NCBI GenBank assembly: GCA_015179045.1
Contig: WHUZ01000135.1
Location: 1 to 64,000 of the forward strand
Direction of reading: 5' to 3'
DNA: 64,000 nt
Origin: Kalaharituber pfeilii
Lineage: Eukaryota; Ascomycota; Pezizomycetes; Pezizales; Pezizaceae
Shown here piece by piece: positions 58,216-64,000 of the stretch. The notes beneath the pieces were generated by a model, which was not told where the DNA came from, made no database searches, and saw only the letters and a list, made by a program, of their open reading frames with translations. Within the stretch, counting starts at the first letter, position 1, and every line of letters begins with the position of its first letter. The position numbers and the translations under genes were made by a program.

Positions 58216-61058
58216 TTCGCCCTATGGGGGAAATTTATACTGTCAAGTATTTGAAAATAAAAATTAGATTAAAAGACTCAGCTCGCTGAGTGCTTTCAAT
58301 CTATATAGATTTCAGCAGGAGGGACGTTGTAGTTATGGAGTTGCTTTCAAATGCTCGTTCTGAGGTAGATATTGTTAGTGGCACTCAACATCCTTAATGT
58401 ACCCCATATATCCTACATCTTATGTACAAATACTATGCTCAATATACCTATAGCTCATAAGCGTATGCAACATGCTTAAGAAAGTATTGTATACCTCATG
58501 TATTATATATCTTATATACGCATATTCAATATACTCAATATATCCAATATGCCCTCTATCTCATATAAGTACTCAATGTACTCAATATACTTGACATGCT
58601 TACTATACTTGTATGCATACAACATGTTTAATATTTTGTGTATGCGCTCAACGTGTTCAACATGCTCAATGTACTTATATGCGGAATGTATTCTACAATT
58701 TCATATCTTATGCGTGCACCCAAGATGCTCTATCAACTTAATTAGGCAATATCATAGTATACCTGACCTGCCCTGGTTAGTACATTATGGAATTGGGATC
58801 AAGTTTATGGTATTGAAAAGGGGTAGAGTCTACTATATACTGGCTGGCTTCTAGGTCACTTGAGCTCTCCATGGGGTTACTAAATTGAGTGCTGGTGAGG
58901 TCGCTTGGGCTCTGTTGGGTCTCATATAGGTTGCTAAATTCGGTGCTAATCAGGTCATGTAGGTCATTTCAGCTTAAGCTTCTAGGTGGGTCCCTTAAGT
59001 TACTGAATTGAGTACTAGTGAGGTCGTTTGAGCCCCTATTGGGTTTCAGATAGGTTGCTAAATTTGGTGCTAATGAGGTTGCTCAGGCTATTTTAGCTAC
59101 TCGCTATAATTTCATAGGCTAGCTAGGATAGCTCCTAATAGCAATGAGAATACCACAGTGGGATAATAAAATCAGACTAGGTATAGCACGAGTTGCTAAT
59201 CAATCTAGTTCTAGCTAGTATATTGACACTGTGAGAATTGCTCTTACTTGCATGTTGAATTCAGGAGTTAATTCAGAAGTCAATTCAGAAGTTAATTTTT
59301 ATAGAAAGTGCTTCTTTGTTCTTCTTCGTGCTTCATTATCCTTCTTTATACTTCTTTGTCCTTCTTCATACTTCGTCGTCCTTCTTCGTGCTTCTTCATC
59401 CTTCTTTGTCTTTCACATACCCTACTCACATATCGCACAACTTACTCACACATGCTAACAGGTCTCACTCGACAGCACGAAATACTATACAATGAGCTCT
59501 ATTAATAGGTATAGTAGGCCCTTTTCAATGTCGCGAGATGTGTGAATGTAAGCTTAACTTCATAGGTACCTTAAGACCTGGTGTGAGATGTGGCAACATG
59601 AGCTGAATTTATAGGTATAGGGAATCTGGTTCAAAGTCATGAGATTTGCTAGTAGAAGCTCAAACTGACATTGATACGTACTGCAGGGCCCTTTCAATAG
59701 CATGAGTATGGCAGGAAGAGTTTAATTTCATAGGTATAGTAGGCCTTTGTCTACGGCGTGATGTATGGTAGCATGAGATCAACATGAGATCATAGGGCAC
59801 TTCCGCCAGCACAAAATATTGCAAAATTAGCTCAATTTATAGGTATAGTAGGTCCTTGTCAACGTCGAGATGTATAAACATGAGATGAATCTGATATGTA
59901 CTATAGAGCTAAGTCAACAACACGAGAATAGCAGAATGAGGTCAATGTCACAGGTATGGTGGGTCCCTTTCAACGTCGCGATATATATGGGTATGGCAAT
60001 GAAAGCTCAGTATACAGGTATAGTGAGTTCTTTTCAAGATTGTGAAATATGTGAATATAAACTGAATCTGACATATACTATAGGGCCCTTTCAACAGCAC
60101 GAAAATAGCATGATGAGTACAATTTCACACATGTAGTGAGTCCCTTTTAATGTTATTGAATGTGTAGATATGAGCTGAATCTAATATGTACTATAGGGCC
60201 CAATCGATAACACTATAATGGCAGAATGAGGTCAATTTCACAAGTATGTCAGGTCTCTTTTAACGTCATAAGATGAGCTCAATCTGTCAGCTACTAGTAC
60301 TATAAAGCCCTTACAACAGCACGAGAATGGGTGAATGAGTTCAATTTAGCAGGTATGGCAGCCCTTCCTTTACAGTGCTTAATGTAGTATAAAAGGCTCA
60401 ATCTACAGAAATGCTGTGGAGCAGTATGGCATAGCGTATTGATGAAAAGGTATGACGATATGGTGCAGTGATAGAGTATAGAAGGGTCATAAAAGGGCAC
60501 TTGTATATATTGCGATAGCTAGGAATATATAAATAATTCAATATATACTGAATTGAGAATATATGAAGATGTGTAAACAGAGTTGACAACGTGGTACTAC
60601 TATTACAGTGCATCCTCAATGAGGCCCTAGAAGAAATTGCATCCCCAATGATCCCAATCATATCAACAGCATGCTTAATGACATCTACCAGATTACATGC
60701 GTCTCTAACGAGCCCAATCATGTCAACTGCATGCTCAATGACATCTACTAGATTATGTGCATTACTAACGAGACTCAATAGATGATCTGCATTATCAACG
60801 AGATGCACCAGGTGGGCAATATTATGAAGAGGCCTATTAGGTTGCCTGCATTACTAACGAGGCCTATTGGGTCAATTGCATCACTGAGGAGTTATTCAGT
60901 AGAGTATGTCTTATACATTAGGGATGCGGTAGCATGATCTCATAGGTTTATGACATGCTGAGCCAGAGTACGGTATTGTGAAGTCGAGTTTGTATCCTAG
61001 CACCCTAGGGTTGTGGTGCTCATAGCACTGAGGGCGCAAACTTGCTTTCTTCCTAATA

Positions 61059-62375
61059 TATAATATAGGATTTTTTAACTGAAATTGATGAAGTATTAGT
61101 ACAATAATATGGTAAAGATTTCTAACTCTGTTTTTATTTTTAATATCTCTACTAGTACTCGAAAGATGTCTGGAATCCTCTAGTAGGTTATTTTGAGTAT
61201 TGAAGTTACTAGAACTAATAAAAGTTTCTATTGCTGATGCCTTAGGAAAGCCTGAAAATAAGCACTTTACTTCCTCTACTACTATAACAAATATTACCTC
61301 TATTAGTAGCAACTCTATAATATAGTTATCTCTACTTCTAAAGTATAAGAAAAGCAATGATGTACTTGAAAAACTTATTTAGAAGAAAGGCAACTAATAT
61401 ATCAGGTACAAGATTATATTATACTATAAAAAAAAGTAGTAAAAACTTAACCGAAGTCAAAGAAGGAAGATAAAGAGGAAGTAAAACATCCTAAAGTCAT
61501 AAATCTACTCTCCTAACTAGCTCAAAAGAAGATAAAGACAGACTCTGGCTATCATAGACTATTGATAGATCTGAGAGAATTACTGAACTATATAACTTAG
61601 AATGGATAGAGATCTTACTTAATATATAGGACTTCTTATTATAATAACCTCCTTAGTTGTAAAGTAAAATTCAAAACTAAAAAAGCTATTAGAGCTATTA
61701 TAGAGTGTATAGCTCCTGCACTAATTGTTTTGTTAGCAGACTAGGTAAGAAGTGGAAAATAAGGTTATGAAATGAGACCTATAATAATTAAGATTCTTGT
61801 AAATCTTTTATTTTTATTTTTATTTTTGCTTTTATTTTCATTTTCTAGCATCCTAGTTCATAATTCTATTTCCTCTGCTTTAGATTATATGCCTTCTATT
61901 AGTATTCTGAGAAAATCTAATAAGAGATTCATTAATTTTATTTCGCTTTCTGTTCTAGACTCTTACTAAGAAAGTCTATTCTAAACTCTTATTAGATGGA
62001 TAAGGAATTTATTTTTGATTATGATACTGAAGTTATGAATATTGACAAATATATTATTAATTATATCTAAGTCAATAATGTTTCGAAAAAGTCTGATAAG
62101 TCTCTATTAACTTTGTTTTGTCTTTTATTCTGAATTCTTATTAAGAGAGTAAGAAATTTATCTTTGAGTTTCACACCAAAGTTATAGATATTAGTAGATA
62201 ATTTATTGTATCTGAGTTAATTACATTCTGAAGTATAGTATATTTGATGCACTTGTATTGAATTACTTTCTGTTCTTTTTGATGATACTTTTAAAAAAGG
62301 TGATATTCTGTTAATTGATACATATAAGTACTAGTACTCATAATATGTTAATATTTTTTTTCTGAGGAATAGGTA
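61059..62375 (+). mobile_element. A5, right part (gag tail to gag-pol spacer)
   Basis: Resumes A5 after the TA duplication, collinear with A1 from about 1090 to 2345: gag tail (61070-61560) and pyrimidine-rich spacer (61795-61870). It stops at GAGGAATAGGTATG, just before the RT. The minus-strand frame 60911-61357 is a shadow across the D5 end and A5. Confidence 0.8.
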
Positions 62376-62486
62376 TGTATTATGAATTGCAACTAACTAT
62401 TTGCTAACCATTGCACTAAAAGGTAGAACTACTAATATTACCTAGTAGTATAGTTGGTATATATAGAAATATCTGTATAGGCTAGT
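62376..62486. other. Unassigned AT-rich flank of A6
   Basis: Not alignable to A1 by eye where RT should begin, so A5 probably ends or is rearranged here. It carries CTAGT (62482-62486), the left target duplication of A6. Confidence 0.5.
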
Positions 62487-63224
62487 TGTTACGGCTAAGG
62501 TGGAAACTTGCCTACCACTGTGGCAAGGGGCAAGGGTTCCACTACTAATTAGCTGCCATGGCTAAAGGTGAAGACTTACCCGCCAAGGGGATAACGCTGA
62601 CCCTGCAATCGAACATAAGACCAACGCTGATTGACCGGACTGATCACCTGTTAGGCTTGGCTGTTGATTCTCGCATCGTTTAGATAGGGCAGTACTACGG
62701 AAGGGTGTGTCATCCGGAATGCAGCTTGATGCATACACTCGAGTTACGGAAGCTTTATTTATATACGCACATGCATTAGTACATTCGTTATCTTTGTCCC
62801 GTACTATTTTTGCATGTTTTCGTTACGTATGCCTATTACCACGGTATTGGCATTGATAAGGAATCGCCGCGTTGCCAGCCAATTATTCATTTGTTGACTA
62901 CTCATGTATGGCTGCGCTGAAGTCTATATAAGCGCCGGCTGGCGATAGCATAGTTAGAAGAATCAAGACACAAGCGGTGTCCTAAGTTTCTCTATAACTC
63001 TGAACCTATCGTTCCCTCAATACGCCCGTGAATCGCTCCGCTCCGCTGCGTGCTCCCCGCCTAGTAGCTGCCCTTCCGGTCCGCCGTATACACCTCCGTA
63101 GCCATTCCGACCCGCCGTATTCACACTTCCGGGACGACGCCGGCACCGCCGTTTTCCCCACCGTAGCCGTAACATCTGGTGCCTTTCAGCGCCCACCGGA
63201 GCCGAGCACCTCATGCCCGTAACA
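62487..63224 (+). repeat. A6 5' LTR (738 bp), best family A LTR
   Basis: TGTTACGGCTAAGG at the start, TGCCCGTAACA at the end. TATA box 62925-62932, candidate self-primer AGCGGTGT 62973-62980, complementary site ACACCGCT just inside at 63227-63234. Confidence 0.95.
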
Positions 63225-63321
63225 TTACACCGCTCCTCTTTCACCTACCACCCCGCCTCCACAATGTCAGCACCGGAAGGCTCATCTGCTGCCTCCTCCT
63301 CCTCCTCCGGAAATTGATGCC

Positions 63322-63614
63322 GTGGGGCCTTTCTCGCCTCCTCCGCCTCCTGCGAAAATTCCCCCTTCAGAAAAGTTTGATGGGGATGCAAAAGAGCTTG
63401 ATAACTTTCTTTTCCTGGTCCAACGATGGATCAGGAGTTCGCAAATCACTGCCGACGACGAAACCTCTCGCTTCAAGGGCCCTGCCCTCACCTTTTCCGT
63501 CGGAACCTCTCAGCGTTATATGCCACAGCTCTCACCCTGCTGCGTATGACTTTCTATGACTCCTCAGCCATTGCTGAGGCTGCTCGAAACATTCGGATGC
63601 AAGCAGTAGGGTAG
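63322..63614 (+). pseudogene. A6 gag fragment
   Basis: Frame 63322-63549 (75 codons) is the clearest gag in the window: P-P-A-K-I-P-P-S-E-K-F-D-G-D, then K-E-L-D-N-F-L-F-L-V-Q-R-W-I-R-S and F-K-G-P-A-L-T-F. It stops at TGA 63547. The homologous sequence goes on in another frame (63550-63614, A-I-A-E-A-A-R-N-I-R), so there is a frameshift near 63530-63550. The first Met at 63322 is convenient, not proven; the real gag start is probably upstream. Confidence 0.78.
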
Positions 63615-63840
63615 GATGCAGGATTTCTTAATTGAGATTGATGAGTTCAACAACGTGGCAAAGACCCCCGACCCTGTCCTCATTTCCAACGTCTCCGCCA
63701 GCATTTAGAAGATGTCCAGAACCTTCTAGCGGGTCATTTTGAGTATCGAAGCAACTAGAACCAATGGAAGTTTCCATTGCCGACGCCCTGGGAAAGCCTG
63801 GGAAATAAGCGTTTCACTCCCTCCACCACCATGACAAACA

Positions 63841-63975
63841 ACACCTCCGTAGCCATTCCGACCTGCCGTATTCACACTTCCGGGACGACGCCGGCATCGC
63901 CGTTTTCCCCACCGTAGCCGCAACATCCAGTGCCTTTCAGCGCCCACCGGAGCCGAGCACCTCACGCCCGTAACA
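63841..63975 (+). repeat. A6 3' LTR remnant (135 bp)
   Basis: Same as the last 135 bp of the 5' LTR with about half a dozen differences, all transitions. Ends CCCGTAACA and is followed by CTAGT and flanking sequence to the window end. Confidence 0.93.
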
Positions 63976-64000
63976 CTAGTCAGTAACTTGCTTACATTTA

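Larger units (their letters stand above)
56469..61058 (+). mobile_element. D5: 4590-bp variant D element inserted in A5 gag
   Basis: CATCAGCAAAAAATAGG to CTTTCTTCCTAATA with TA on both sides (56467-56468, 61059-61060). It differs from other copies: piece b is deleted between 57690 and 57705, a LINE 3' end sits in piece a (57121-57367), and the hairpin, poly(T) and flanking 130-bp unit are replaced by a unique 210-bp open segment (58008-58215). Arrays follow at 58375-58700, 59255-59300, 59490-60400 and 60690-60875. Confidence 0.88.
62487..63975 (+). mobile_element. A6: young, internally deleted family A element
   Basis: Complete insertion with exact target duplication CTAGT (62482-62486 and 63976-63980). 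Structure: full 5' LTR (62487-63224), primer site, partial gag (63225-63840), then only the last 135 bp of the 3' LTR (63841-63975). It lacks all of pol. GC-rich and little mutated. A junction of shared CACCTCCGT joins gag to LTR. Confidence 0.95.

Noticed and set aside
60911..61357. 148-codon minus-strand frame
   Set aside because: Spans the D5/A5 junction and is antisense to gag.

Overview
This window is a transposon graveyard with no host gene, tRNA or rRNA that I can support. The content suggests the AT-rich, repeat-filled part of a filamentous fungal genome, probably an ascomycete: Ty3/gypsy retrotransposons with chromodomains (chromoviruses), Tad-type LINE fragments, and copies that differ mainly by C-to-T and G-to-A changes with many TAG stops, as repeat-induced point mutation (RIP) would leave. 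I cannot name the species.

Families (my names). A: chromovirus, LTR about 738 bp, TGTTACGG...CCGTAACA; copies A1, A2, A3, A5, A6. E: related chromovirus, LTR about 496 bp; E1 and E2. H: a third chromovirus whose protease, RT, RNase H, integrase and chromodomain remain in one frame. F: another gypsy integrase relic. T: a 694-bp LTR element with no coding capacity (TRIM-like). G: Tad-type LINE fragments. D: a noncoding family of about 5.07 kb with CATCAG...CTGATG ends and 2-bp target duplications, present as D0, D1, D2, D3, D4 and D5. D is packed with minisatellites and fixed LINE-derived pieces and is the most novel-looking item.

Layout. 1-5428 A1 (5' LTR cut by the window), inserted into reverse-strand A3 (5429-6625 and 23215-25603). 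A2 (6626-23209, TSD TTCCC) splits A3. D0 (10153-21035, TSD GA) splits A2. E1 (12954-18761, TSD CCCTG) splits D0. A3 itself abuts F (25604-26124 and 26819-27156), which is split by T (26125-26818, TSD AGTAT). Then come D1 (27157-30005, 35062-35452), D2 inside it (30006-35061, minus), D3 (35453-39856), an orphan LTR-like piece, a 5'-truncated E2 (40257-42901), a D tail (42902-43131), LINE RT relic G (43132-44550), D4 (44551-49622, minus), H (49625-54450), a second LINE fragment (54451-54886), A5 (54887-56468 and 61059-62486) split by D5 (56469-61058), and the young, internally deleted A6 (62487-63975, TSD CTAGT).

How it works together: nothing here looks autonomous. The least mutated copies are A1 and A6, the most mutated are A2, A3, A5, F and T. 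LTRs of A, E and T carry a TATA box followed by a short sequence complementary to the site just inside the 5' LTR, which suggests Tf1-like self-priming. LINE copies and short ORF1-bearing poly(A) units share a 3' tail, which suggests they use the same reverse transcription machinery.
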